64,000 nucleotides of DNA from Distichodus sexfasciatus (taxonomy: Eukaryota > Chordata > Actinopteri > Characiformes > Distichodontidae), in NCBI GenBank assembly GCA_032718565.1, contig JAVGVS010000019.1, positions 1,181,146 to 1,245,145 of the forward strand, in the 5' to 3' direction. Shown in pieces: positions 11,921 to 25,700 of this stretch (the stretch's first letter is position 1; each line of letters opens with the position of its first letter). The notes below the pieces were generated by a model that made no database searches, was not told the origin of the DNA, and saw only the letters and a list, made by a program, of their open reading frames with translations. The translations under genes and the position numbers were made by a program.

Positions 11921-11961
<41 letters not shown>

Positions 11962-14900
11962 CGTTAGACTGCGGTACTCTGGGCTACTTCCCTAATGGGC
12001 GTCTGTCTGTTGATCCCGGCCGAGCCCCGAGTTTTTTCCTCCGGTAACGGCGCTCCTGCGCCACCGGCCGCTTTGTGTCGCGCCGAATAGATGGCGATTA
12101 GAATCCTGATGCAGCAAAATCTTATCTGTTCAGTTCGAGCACATTAGTCATGGGAATGCGCACATGACATGCCTGTGCGATTTTAACATAACAGAGATGC
12201 AGAGTGTAATGTGCAGTTGTGGATGTTCAACGGTTTCAGTTGAGATCCAGACACATGCCTCTTCAGCATCATCTTAATGTGTGTGTGTATGTGTGTTTTG
12301 TTACGTCTAAATATGTTTATGTTTATAAGCATAAGGATGGGGGGGAAGGTGGATGATGAATATTCATTTATTCAGACTTGTGCAGAATGTATGTTGACAA
12401 GTGTTGCATGTGTGTGAGTGTGTGCATGTGGGAGAGAGTTGTTGGAGTTAATGGCGTCTTTCTGTATCAGCATGCAGGGTGTGTAGCACACTCACTTTAC
12501 TGCACCCAAATGTTCATACAGAGTCCTTGGTGTGTATTTCTCTTGAAATGATGCATCAATCCCTCAGCCTGACCGCTTGGCTGCTGCTTATAGAGCTATG
12601 ACGCTCAAGATGTACTGACCATTCCATCAGGAAGAGCTAAAGCGTACTTCTAAACACTAACCACTTACCACACGAAACAAAAATGACCATGTAGATGTAC
12701 ATTTTATGTGCACTCTCAGTGACGCACATAATTCATCTGTTGCCTGCTATTCATCCCTGTTCATCACTGTTCAGTTCATGAACACACCAACCCTAGAAGC
12801 CATAGTGTCGGGTGTTGTGCTGGCACAAAACACGGCAAGACCAAATACAGTGCACTGTTACTGTTTTTTACGCATCCATTATCCCTGCTTGATCCTTACT
12901 GATAAAAAAATGTCATAAGTATCCAGCCAAGAATGTGTCTTTGGTTCAAATTGGACCATTGATGGACGTTGAGGATTAAACACAGATTGTTCATAACAAC
13001 AGGAAAGGTCATAAACTCTAACAATAGAGGGTTTGGGTGGGTCTGCGTAAGCTTGGTCTGTGTATATGTAGAGCAGCTGAGTGTAGACAGATGCAGAGTA
13101 GCTGAACAGATGCTGTTTCTCCTGATTTCTCATTTCTTCTCTCTTAACTGTTCCTGCATGCAAAGGTCACAAGATTTTCTACTTTATGCCTTTGAATCTC
13201 TGTTCCCCTCCACTGCAGCAGGACAGAGTCTAAACAACAGCACCAGTTCTTTCTAGTTATATGTAACTGACTGATATAGGATTCTTACGATTAATACAGC
13301 TATATGTATATTTATATACACACACTCAGAAATTAGCACAAATATTGGCATATCACTATATCATTCCTCTTTATTATCTGTGACTGATAATGCAGTCCAG
13401 TAAGAGACAGTGACTGGCAATCTGTGAGAGATTCTCAGCCTTCGTGCTAAAACTGTGTGTCTGTCCATCACATGCCAACATCCTGCTGACTGAGTTTGTT
13501 TCAGACAGCAAAGTGAAGCGACTGGATTTAGATGTCTATAAGATTTACAACACAGCCAGCCATGTCTCCATATAGTCTGTTAGAAAGCTAAAGGCAACTG
13601 TTACTTGCCTGAGAGTTAAATTATTCACAATCTGAGCTGAGATTTAATGAAATTTTTTAGGGTCCCCAAGAACCATGTCAAAACCATTGCAATTAAGCAG
13701 AAATGTGTCTTGGTCTCTGCCCTCAGTCAAGGTGAACGGACACAGCGAAGGACTGGAGAGGTAACGTGATTTTAGTGCATGAGAGACACAGGAATGTATT
13801 ACTTTTGAAGCTTAAAACTGTTGGGAAGTTGTTGAGGTGTGAGTTCTATTTTCTCTTTTATTAGATCAGGTCCAGCGGAAGCTAGTGAGTGCGGAAAGAA
13901 ATGAAGAGATGTATTGGGATATTGTTAAACAAGCAGCCGCATACTATGCATTGCACGGTATGTTAACAACTGTCTCCATGGTCTTTCGACCCTGTCACCA
14001 TGCAGATTCTGCAGCTGAAACGTATACTGAAAGAAGCTGCAACATTCAGGCCAGAATTGCTCGTCACAGACGATGGATGTTACATGGGTTACACAAGGGT
14101 GGGACACAGTTACGGAACTGCGTCAGATATTTACGCTGCTATGTTTTCACATTTAGGCCTCTTTTTCATGAAGATAAACACACTTTCAGAAGGGCATAAT
14201 AAAGTTTTCTTGTATTAGACATGGCATTACTGGTGTGTGGTGTTTGGCTTTATTAAGGATGCACTGATATTCAACTTTTTTGGCCCCAAAATGTATACAG
14301 ATACAGCTTTTGGTATTCCTAGTCCTGATCTGATACCAGCGTTTAATTCAAAAGTCTCACTCTTTGGAAAAGACTGGGATCATTCTTTTATGTGTAGGGT
14401 TCCATGAGATATGACGTAAACATTGCTTACCTAACTTAAAAATGTTAACTACTACATATGTATTTAAATGTATTAAAGTAATAAATAGCATGCAATAGCA
14501 AAAATCTTCAAAATTAACAGGATTACAAGGTAATTCAAGTATAAACCTTTTTAATGCAGCAACAAATTGGCCAACAATTAATCCTCCACTCCCCGTTCCA
14601 GCTATTTTGGACTGATACCTGATATCAGTATGGGATCAGTGCATCTCTGGTTTGTTTGGTCTGTAGACAGCGAAACACTGATACACCCTCTCACACACAC
14701 ACACAAACATTCGCTCTATGCAGCCAATGGCAATATTGTGTTTCAAAGTATTTTGATGTGCCGAGTTCTTTATCCAATATTTATGCTGAAGGGGACAATG
14801 GCCAAACAGTGGTGTGTGTGGAGCAAACAGAAATGTTTATGATTGTGCACGGCTCACTGCAGGAACACAGCACATTGCACATTTTGCAGTAATTCTTTTT

Positions 14901-17900
14901 GTACGGTTTTTGTTTTGCATTTGAATGCATCAATTTGTATTTTCATGGTTGCATCAGTAGAGCTCATTAGATATCACAGAGACCTGCCGTTGTGTTTGGA
15001 GGTGTGTGCGTAGTAGGAAGAACGTTGGTGTGAGTGTAGTTTGATGTATGTTGTTCATGTAAAGCTATTAAAAGTTACTGTATATTACAGAGTGTGGTAG
15101 TTGATAGCTCGTGTTTGAGAACTGACATATCTGGGACTTCAGCTGTTGTAGTTCTGTACTGCAGCAGATGGAGGCAGTAGATGTCTGGGTCACCCAGGAC
15201 GATGCCAGGAAAGAAGAAGGAGAATATATAATGACTAAAAGGCTGCTTTAAACTATTTTTGTGGTGTAGTCCCTGTTCTAATCCAAACGCGTTAACACCT
15301 AGTTTCCAATAAATCGCATATATTTTCTTACGTAATTATTTACTTATATTGCTCAAACTACCGGTAAGTACACTGGCATTTCTTAACCTTCATCTTAGCA
15401 GTGATGCAGAAACAAGGTGTCCCTGTTGAATTCATGATGGAGTGAAAAGGGGACATAAAAATTTGCTCCATACATGATTTCATGTAGATTAGTCATTTAT
15501 CCATAGTTAATCTGAGTATTAAGGGTAAACTGCTCATTTCTTTAGTGATGGAACTAGGAAAGCTGTTAAATGACTGTGCAGTCAAGTGCAGTCAAATCTA
15601 AAGCTTTCAAATCGATTCTGTATTGGGGATGGGTGAAACTGGAGAATCAATGCTTTTTAAAACTGGCGTCAAGCTGTGAGTTGCAGTGAGAGTAAGAGAT
15701 GAAACAAAAGAACACTGCACAACATAATGCAGTGCACAGACTTGATTTACCATCATTCTATATTGCGTCAATATCTGAAGAGAAAATCAGTCAATTATGT
15801 GCATCTCATGTTGAAATGATGTAAGATATTTTTGCTCAGATTTGATACTGAGTAAAACCGCTCCTAGTCCTAATGGCTTTTCCATTTTCTCTCTGGAGTA
15901 ATCCAGAAGGAGAATGTATTTGTAGATGGAACATTGTAGAGGCTGAACACAGATTAAGTCCTATAATCTGTGTGTTAATTATGCTCACTTTACTGCTGAT
16001 AAAGCAGTTGGAACTAATTATGGCTCTTGGCTGAGAATCTGGAACTGAGTTTGAATGATTTTATTTCAGCCTTTTAGCTCTGAGAGCTGGCTGAAATGAT
16101 TGAGTGTTTCACTTCCAGGTAGGAACTAGGGACCAAAAATGCATAAAAAGAAAAGCTTGGGCGATGCCCAACATTATTCCTCTTATCTGAGAAATATTAA
16201 CAACTTGCCAAACACGTTGAAGCCAAAGCAGCATGTATGGTTCTGATGTAAGACCCACATTAAGATGTTTTAGCTCTAAACGTAATGGTTTTTCGCCTCT
16301 CTTCTTTTGTTTGTGCTTATGCTGTTAGTAACTGTTGTTGTGTCTATATGTGGGCTTGTGTGTGCTTTTCTGTAAACTTACGCTGACCTCAGCATTGTGG
16401 TTTTCATCCATCTTGATTTCCCTAGGTGCAAGAGACACATATGCAAGCACACACACACAATACATGGACGCACAAACACATGTAAGACATACATATGCGA
16501 GCACACATAACACATAGTCTTCATTGCAATAAACATAGTTCTTTCATCTCTAAAATTATAGATGACGCACTATGCTATGTGTCTGGTACTTTTGTCTCAG
16601 TTAATGTAAGTTATTATATAAGTAATATAAGGTTTATGGGAGACACAGTGTGTGATATCCATAGACTGCAAGTTCTTTATTTAATTTGCCCTGTCCTGAT
16701 TTCAGTAGTTATGCTATACAGTACATGTGCCTTTTGGGTTGTGTGTGTCTGTGTGTGTGTGTGTGTCAGAGTGGAGAGATAGAGCTGTTACCCAGAAGAT
16801 TCATGAATTATTTACACACGCTGAAAAAGGAGGATCTGACAGTCTTGTCATGTCTCTCCTAACTGATCTCTTGAATCATCTCAGGTCTCTCTTTATTTCT
16901 CTTGTGTCTTCGTTGTGTGTGTATGTGTGCGTGAGCATTAGACTTGGTGAACTGCGCAATTTCACAGTCCATGTACACTATGTGATACAGTCTCCAAACG
17001 TGTGCCTGTTCTCATGTTTAATAATATTGTGTATGTGAGAAATACTGTTTCAGCTCCTCTTCCTCACTCTTCTTACAGGGAGGGGCCTCGTGGAGGAGGA
17101 AGAGGGAGGAGGGCTCTAGTAATAATGGGTGTGGTTTTAGAGAGACAAAGAGAGGAATCGAATAGATAGGGGAGGAGGAACACTGTTAAACCTCACACAT
17201 GGATTAAAACAACCTACATACAGTACACGCAATACAGCCATGTCTAAAGCAACACATTTTCTTGCATTGTAGAAGCAGTATTTAAAGTGTGTATTAATAT
17301 AGCTGTATTTCTATATGTGGAGACGTTTATGTTCTAGATCAGGTCTTCGTATCTATTTTTCATTGGTGCGACATAACATAGGTGAGCCTTAACATAATGA
17401 TGCATAATTAAGTTTGCATTTTAACTTTTTATAATTCTAGATTTTTCTATAACATCTGGAAACTTCTCACAAATTCTCACTACTCATTTTTCAGCATAAT
17501 ACTGTATTTAACGTCTACCCTAACAGTATTTTGGAACCCCTCACTTTGCTAGTTCAAGTATTTAATTATGATTTTTAGGTTTTTCTTACCACTGCAAAGC
17601 TAAATAAATCCTGGCTTGAAAGTTTTTTTTGAGGCATGGTGACTTATTTTTGAGCTTGTGAGCAGGACCCAGTGTTGCTTAGGTCATGTCAGGTCATGTT
17701 AGGTTTGGCTGGGTAGGTCACGGCAGAAAAATACTGTATTAGAAAGGCAAGGGCTCATAATGTGTGTTCCCATATATCAGTAAAAAAGCTGTATAATGTG
17801 AAAAAAAACCAGTCACACAGTGTTCTCACAGTGTGTGTGAATGTGATTGAGTGAGTGAGTGATTATTTGTCATTGTGGACACACCACAGAACAGCAAACA

Positions 17901-19674
17901 GTGCATCACAACGAAACGTGACCTCTGCATTTGACCCATCCATCAAGGAGCGGAGGGCAGCTAACATGGGCAGTGCCTGGGGAGCAGTGTTTGAGGACGG
18001 TACCTTGCTCATGAGGACCTCACTGGTATCTTAACCGGTTTGGATTGCAAACTGACGACCTTCCAACTATGGGGCCAACTTCCTAACCGTTATTCTACAA
18101 ACTGCCCCAGTTTAATTATGTATAATTGTGTGGAGGTGTATATTTCAAAATGAGAACCGGAAACAATTTTTTACAATAATTTGGTCGTTTGGGACAGACG
18201 GTAGCGTAATGGTTAGGGAGTTGGCCCTGTGATCAGAAGGTGACTGGTTCAAGTAAGGGACTGGAAAAGGTACCACTGAGGTAGTTATGAGCAAGGTATC
18301 ATCCCCAAGCATTGCTCCCTGGACGCTGCCAGCTGCTCCTTCACGGATGAGTCAAATGCAGAGGTACATTTGGTTGTGGTGCATTGTGTGCTGTGCTGTG
18401 CTGTGGTGTGTTCACAATGACAAGTAATCGCTCACTCAATTTATACGCAGTTTGGCTGGGTTGCCCAGAATAACCCTGAACAGAGACCCCTAGTGGCAAA
18501 AAGAGGAACTACTGTTCCTGAAAGTGAGAGAAAATGTGGTGAAGAAGATTCAAGAAGATTCAAGACTCTTTATTTGTCACGTGCAAGTTATACACGTACA
18601 ACATGCAGTGAAATGTATCCTGATCCGCTCTTTTAACTGTGCAATAGACAAGGGAAAACAATAGACACAATACAATACAAACTTACAAACATGAGACTGA
18701 CTATAAATACAAAATAAAACATATATATATATAAAACTATAATATACAATAAGGAACATAAGTTACATGTGCAATATAAAGTTACCTGTGCAAGTTTGAA
18801 CCTGAGATTGCAAAATTGTGCTAAGACAGAACAGGTGCAATGAAATAATTTCTTTAAAGTGTCAAGTGCAACTGCTGCATTGTACATAGCAGACAGAGTA
18901 GAGCATGTGATATGGACAATGAAATGTGGCAAGACGAGTCACTTTATTAGTCACTTCTAAACAACAGATTATAGGAAAACAATTACAGGATTACACACAT
19001 TTATATATTTACCATAACTTAATACATTACATTGTATTGTACATTACAATACATTATAGCGTTTGTAGTTGATGGCAGTAATGTATATGAGTATACGGCA
19101 GTAGTGTGTGTGTGTGAGAGAGAGATCGATCCTCACATACTCTCATTATGTTAGAAAAACCTCAAACATGTCTGTGTGTGTTTGTGGTGACTGACGTGTG
19201 TTTTGATGGTTGCTCTCTGCATGTGTGTGTATGCGTGTGTTTGTGTGAAAGAATGTGCTAAATCTCCTTGTGCAGCAGTTTCCATGTGTAAACAGTGTTA
19301 ATAATAGCTGCTCTCTCTCTCTCTCAGGTCGCTCTTTACACGCTGGGAATAACCGCTCTAACCCGAGAGCCATCTCTGTTACATACACACACACACACAC
19401 CCCCCCCCCCAAAGAGGATCACGTTGCTTTCACACACTTCTCACACACTTCTTGGGCTCTGTGAGCTAAACAGGCTGAGACAGTGCGAGTAAGTGTGTTG
19501 TGCGCAGTCCACATGCGCTGTGTGTGGTGTGTGTCAGTCTTCTAGGGGTCTTCAGCAGGATTAAGAGGATATTCAAAACCACACAGACACACACACACCT
19601 GCACACACCCACACCAACACACAGAGCATACATAGAAATGCCATAGGCAAGTCTAGGCCACTTGTGGGTTGTAG

Positions 19675-19705
<31 letters not shown>

Positions 19706-22700
19706 CATTCACACACACGCACACATTTAAAAAGCTGAGGGTTCTGTGGTAACAGGTTGCATAGAGAGACTGACAGAGTGCTTTACAGACTGGTATAGGT
19801 ACTATTAGAAGATACACACACACACTTACATGCTTGTATTAAATGCAGTCTATATACAGTAGTAGCAGTCAGCAAAAAACAGCAAGGGACAACTTCCAGA
19901 GGAGCCGAGGACGCACACAAACACACACACACACACACACACAGATAAAAGTAGCGGTGGAGTGTAAGACAGGATGACCAGTTATCTCAGGCGGGTGCTT
20001 AGTCTTCTGTCTCGCAGCAAGAAAGCAGAAGATGAAGAAGAGGAAGAGGGAGTGCCGAAATGCGACACGACAGAGCCTGGTCAGACCTACACACACACAC
20101 ACACACATGCAGGCATGTGCTGGTGTGTTTAGTGTTGCCTTATAGCGTTGGTTATATCTGACAGAAACATGCAGCCAAATGTGAGTTTTTGAGGGTTGTT
20201 GGTGTTTGTGTGTGTGCATGTGGCCAACTTTTAAAAGATTTGTTAGGATCTGACTGTGCCCTGAAAGACAAGAAATGTTTGGTATGTGAAAAAGTTTTGA
20301 ATGTGAGGGCTGTCCTCTTAAAGAGAGATATTCATATAGAAACGTTTCAGCTCTTATTTGAAAGTGGAAAAGAGTGAAAATATTTGAAGAGAGAAAGAGA
20401 TGTGTTCATGCTTGGCTTGAGCACTAAATTATCGTGCAAGTGAAGCTAATCTTTCAATTCAGTATATTTGTTTTTTCACCCTGTGTTTTACTTGAGTGTT
20501 GTAATGTTGCATTGCTAGAGTGATCTGAGACTAACTGTACAGGTCAATGTAAATCCTAAATCACCCTAAGTCTAACTCAAATCAAATTTATGGTAGCTAT
20601 CAGACACTGATAGACACATTTTGGCTTCAGAGAAATTCTGCTAAACACCTTTGCTAAGTTTTATGTGGGGATGCAGGTGAATGCAGAATCCTGGGAAATG
20701 GAGATTTTACACTACACTCTTAAAATATTAGAACCAAAAGCAGTTCTTCACAGTGATGCCATGGGGGAACCTTCTTTGGTACTACAAAGGCCCTTTTACC
20801 TGGAACCATTTATCACAAAGTGATCATGAAGAATTTTTAATGAATGCAATAATAACACAATAATAAGTTGTTCCATTTGTTCAAATGTAGTGTTTGGTAA
20901 AACTGATCAAGTTATCAATTACTTTGTATAAATTAAAATAACATATCTATAAAGGGCAGTGGCAGATATAATCTGTTACTATTACAAATTACACCATAAC
21001 AATGACTTCTACACAAATCCACAAGTAAATCAGTAGGTTAGGCATAGGGTCAGTAGTCATTAAGATCAAACTTTAACATAAAGTGTTAAAAACACTGAAA
21101 ATTATATAAGATGTTACTTAAAGAACTCTTTTTTTGCATTCAGTTGTCCAAAGAACCTTAAACAACAGAAAAAGGTTCTCCAGAGCACTAATGAAGAACC
21201 AGTTTTTCTTAGAGTCTACAAAATACAGCCTGTATGTAAAAGAGATCAACCGGCCCACCTCCCTGCTGGTGTAACTGTAATAGAGACTCATCTGTATAAA
21301 AATACACAAACAAATATATCATTTGCATCCTCATCTTTCTCACAACATTCTTTCTCACGCACTCCCTCTCCGTCCCTCTCGCTCTCTCTCTCTCACATAC
21401 AATCCCTCTGTCTATCCATCAATCTTTCTACTCTGTCATGTTTCTGTGCCTCTCATACATTAAAACAGTGTTTCGAATCCTGAAAAGTTGGAATGTACTT
21501 ATTTGGCATTTAGAGCAGATTAGAGCATTATGATGGGAGAGGCATAAACTCAGACAGGACAAAAGGAAAGCCTTGTTGATTTAAGAAGATGTGTTATTTC
21601 TCACTTGCGTTCCTTCAGGATACACCAGTTAGAAAAATCTGAAAACAGTCATACACAACCTTGTCACTGTGTTTTCTCTTGCATGACATTTGTGTACAGT
21701 TTGGAAGCCAGTGGAAAACATATGAAAAACATTTACATTAGGAAGGACAAGATGTTTATATGCGACAAAGTAATTTCTTTCTGGAATTTAAGATTCTATG
21801 TATTTCATTCCCCATATCATGACGGTGTTAGTTACATAGGTAAGATGCAGTATTAGGGTGCCCTGTTTATCCCTGCCTTTTTAAACCATTACTAACATTT
21901 ACAGTGTAGGTCTGATGTCAGGTTTGTCTGTGGTTTGTTCATATTTGCCTGGAAATGAAAGTACAGTCCCTGCTTAAAAGAGAAGTCACATTTACAGCAG
22001 TTGTGTGAGATAAATCATGCATCTTCAGTGAGATATACGTTGACTATACGCTGATATATGTTGAATGCAGTTCTAGGCACTTGAATAGTGTTGCTCACAA
22101 TGTGGCAACAGAAATAGTATTTACATCAGCAGTTATCATTACAGCCTACATCCAGCCATTTTTAATCCAGGAACCTTATAGTTGCTGACTCATGAGATCT
22201 CATTGATATTTCCACCCTGGGAGCTGTAAGATGGAAGCTTAGATTAACTTTTGTGTTCATATATATACAGTACATGATGCAAAGTCAGACTGTGTACCAT
22301 GTTAATTAGCATATGACATGACTTCATCTGAGGACATATGTCAGTCGTGTTACAGGACTACCACAGAGTTATAAACATACTGACATCATGTCTGGAATAT
22401 ATTTCAATAGCACCTTTATTACATAACCAGAGCAAGGTCCGTAGATGCTTTGTTGCTTTGATCTTGTATCTATCTGTCTGTACCTATCACAAATAGACAA
22501 TTTGACTTGACTCAACATTTTCTTAAATATGTACTCAAACAGTAGATGATGGCCTTCTTTTCCCCTCTCATTTCTTGTGTTTTGGGTATATCTAGTCCAG
22601 GTTATGAAATAATACTTTATAGCCTTCTGTGTCTTAAATGCAAATCACGACTTTAGGGTCGCTTGTTTTAACTCCAGTCTCTATGACTCATGTGACAATG

Positions 22701-25700
22701 CTAAACATGACCTTCCCCAGTGACTCAGCATTATAAAAGAACTGGTCACACATGGTCTCGATGTATAAAGTAATTTTCATTGATCTTAGAACTTGTAATT
22801 AAGTCCTCTACAAGTTACGCACAGCCTAAGTGACTTTACTGAGGGCTTGTAAATGAGTTTTCTGTCAGATGTGTGTTTTCCAATTTGTACATATTTCATT
22901 AGATTCTTTGATCAATTTTCATCATCACACTTGTATTACTACTGTTAATGATTCCTTTTTGGCTAACTATTTAATTTAATGAGAGGCTCCTTACTTAGGT
23001 CTTTAAATACCTAAAAATGTTTTTTGCCAAATTATTCTTTTAATTGTTCATTTGACAATCATCATAGTTGACCTCACCCACCCATAGCTTACTGAGTTGA
23101 CATTTATGTGATCCAAAGTGATCACAATACACTTTCATTAGTGGTGTGATGGTGCTGCAGCTCTCTGGTGCCTCCATGTGGACACATGTCCATGTTGACA
23201 AGCTGCCGCTGCATAGACAGCTGGAATACACAGTATTTGTGATTAATCAAGTGGTTTTGGAACGCTGTTTAAAATATTAATACTTAATATTCCATATTTG
23301 AGCAAGTTGGCTTTTTCCTATTGTAGTCTGTTTTTTAAACTGCCTTAAATGTGATATGTGATACATGGAGTTTGTGGCTCCAGCATTGGATTTTATTTGC
23401 AAGCTTATTCGAATGTGATTCACCATTTAGAACAGCTAAGTAACACATTACAAATTAAGAGGGACATGTTATATTAGTTGGAGGTTATATTTAAAGCTGC
23501 CACACACCAATGACGTGTGAAATGCAGAAACGTATTATACAAATATCCAATAGTTACGTACAAAGATACACATTTTTTCCCAGCTTCCAACTACATATTT
23601 GTCTGTTTGTTGGACTCTGTGTTCATGTATTGATTGATTCTGAGAATGTCACAATGGTGATTATTATGAATGCTGCAGGGTAAACCTGCTTAGGCTACGT
23701 GCATCTCTGACCTTTGTGTAGCCTGGAGCTGGGTACCTAATTACTGTTTAATTTCTCTTTTCTTACACATCTTACTCATCTAAATTTGACGGCATGTTTA
23801 GACACAGTGTTACTTGTTTTTTTATTTCTCCTTTATAATGCTGCAGTGGTCTTTTCTTATTGCATTTTGTATATTTTGCCCTGTACAGCTGTACGTATTA
23901 CTAGTCACTGAACCTGAAATCTGTACAAACTGGCAGTAAATAGTTTCTGAGATATAAAGCTGAGCTGTTATGGGTAGTTCAAACCAATTAATGATAATTA
24001 TTGCTTTTATAGTTGTTGCTGCTGTTGTTATCAGCAGCAGTATTACTGTATGAGATTTTCACATAAGTCTTGATACTTTTCTATAAAATAATTTTTCCTC
24101 ATGAGGACCGACCGTAAAGTCCTCACCAAGATATAAAAAAAAATCAAATTAATACATATAGTCTGTGCATGTTAAAATTTGCGAAATGCACAAAAACCTG
24201 CTCTTGTTATGTGGGTTATAGTCCTGTCTGAGGTGTTTTTCAGTTTGTGCTCCGTATCGAGCTCGTGCTGAAACGTTCGTGTCTCGTGGTGAAATCACTG
24301 CAGCTGTCCGCAGGACTCGTGTCGTTTCGCGAAGCCACTTTCCCTTTCGCCTTGTCCTACGTGTGACGTAAACGATTCCCGCGTCCCCGTAACACCCACC
24401 TGCAAAGCACCGCCCCCCGCTGCACCCACCCGCACCTACCGACAGGCTCCAATTAGGAACGCGTTGTCGCTGTATGGAACGCCGTTACGTCAAAAAAAAA
24501 AAACGTTTCAACAGGGCAGTTTACTCCCCATTCATGGTAATTAAAAAGTGCTTTAAGGAGACTTAAAAATACGGTAAAACATGTAAACACTGTAAAATGT
24601 ACATGTCAAAGTGGCATTTTATCTTGTGTGGCCATGCGTCAAGGACTTAATATATACTATATATTTGCATGCTGAAAATGTATGCAGAGACTGTGACGTA
24701 AAGCTTCACTGGTGCTAATGCAAGCAACTACATACATTTAAAAACACATAAGATGCAATCTTAAAGTCAGATGATTATGTGCTCCTTGCTAAACACTTAC
24801 AATACAATTGGTCATGCTTACATCTCTTACCACAGTGACTGACCAGAGACCTAAGTTAGAACTAGGGCTGCAACAAACGACTATTTTTGTAATCGAGTAA
24901 TCTATCGATCATTTTATCGATTAATCGAGTAATCGGATAAAAAAATGTAAATGAAAATGACAATACATTTGTTATTAGGCTTATTCTACTGTGAGTAGAA
25001 GTTATTCAAATACGCTTTATGTTGTTGTATTCAATTGAAAATGAAGAAACATGAAGTTCAAGGGTCATTTTGAACCAATTTGGCCAATAAAATGAGTTGC
25101 TTTTGTCCTTTCTGGAAGAGAACTGCATTTCCCACAATCCCCTGCGCACGCCTCGGAGCCGCGTCACAATAAAGGGTTCAGCGCGTCCCGAACGAACTAG
25201 GAAAAAAATCGATGGGAAAATCTTAATAAATGTCTGTATTGTGAGTAGAACGCTGGTTGTTGTGGTTATTTATCAGCTAAATTACGCGTTTTGTCTGTAA
25301 TAAAGGGGACGTTTTGACAGAAACGGAGCGTTTTAGCGAGTAATGGCGCTTACAAACAGCGTGCGTGTTTACATCGCAAAAAATGTCATTTATGCGTTTT
25401 CATGAAATGAAATCAAATCAAATCAAATACGTTCACATACAGAGGGATCTATTCTCGCCTTGATCGCGCCACTGAAAATATTGTGCGTCATTAATAAGCG
25501 TCTGTGTGAAATGCAAGCAGCGCATGCTGTAGCCATTTAAATGACTTAAACGAAGCTTCGATTCTAGAAAAATTGCCTCGACCATTTTTTGTAATCGAAT
25601 TATTCGAGTTATTCGAATAATCGTTTCAGCTCTAGTTAGAACATACAGTCTGTCAGCATGCATGACCCTCCACAGCCATAACAATTAACAGTAAGAAATT

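Larger units (their letters stand above)
11395..12090 (+). promoter_or_regulatory. fgf12: CpG-rich promoter / 5' UTR around the fgf12 MESK first exon
   Basis: CpG-dense sequence from the CRE copy through the MESK start codon to just past the GT microsatellite at 11927-11960. AT-rich DNA lies on both sides. Confidence 0.6.

Noticed and set aside
13885..14218. Overlapping frames after the micro-exon candidates
   Set aside because: Different frames overlap without homology; only the flanking splice-like segments merit mention.
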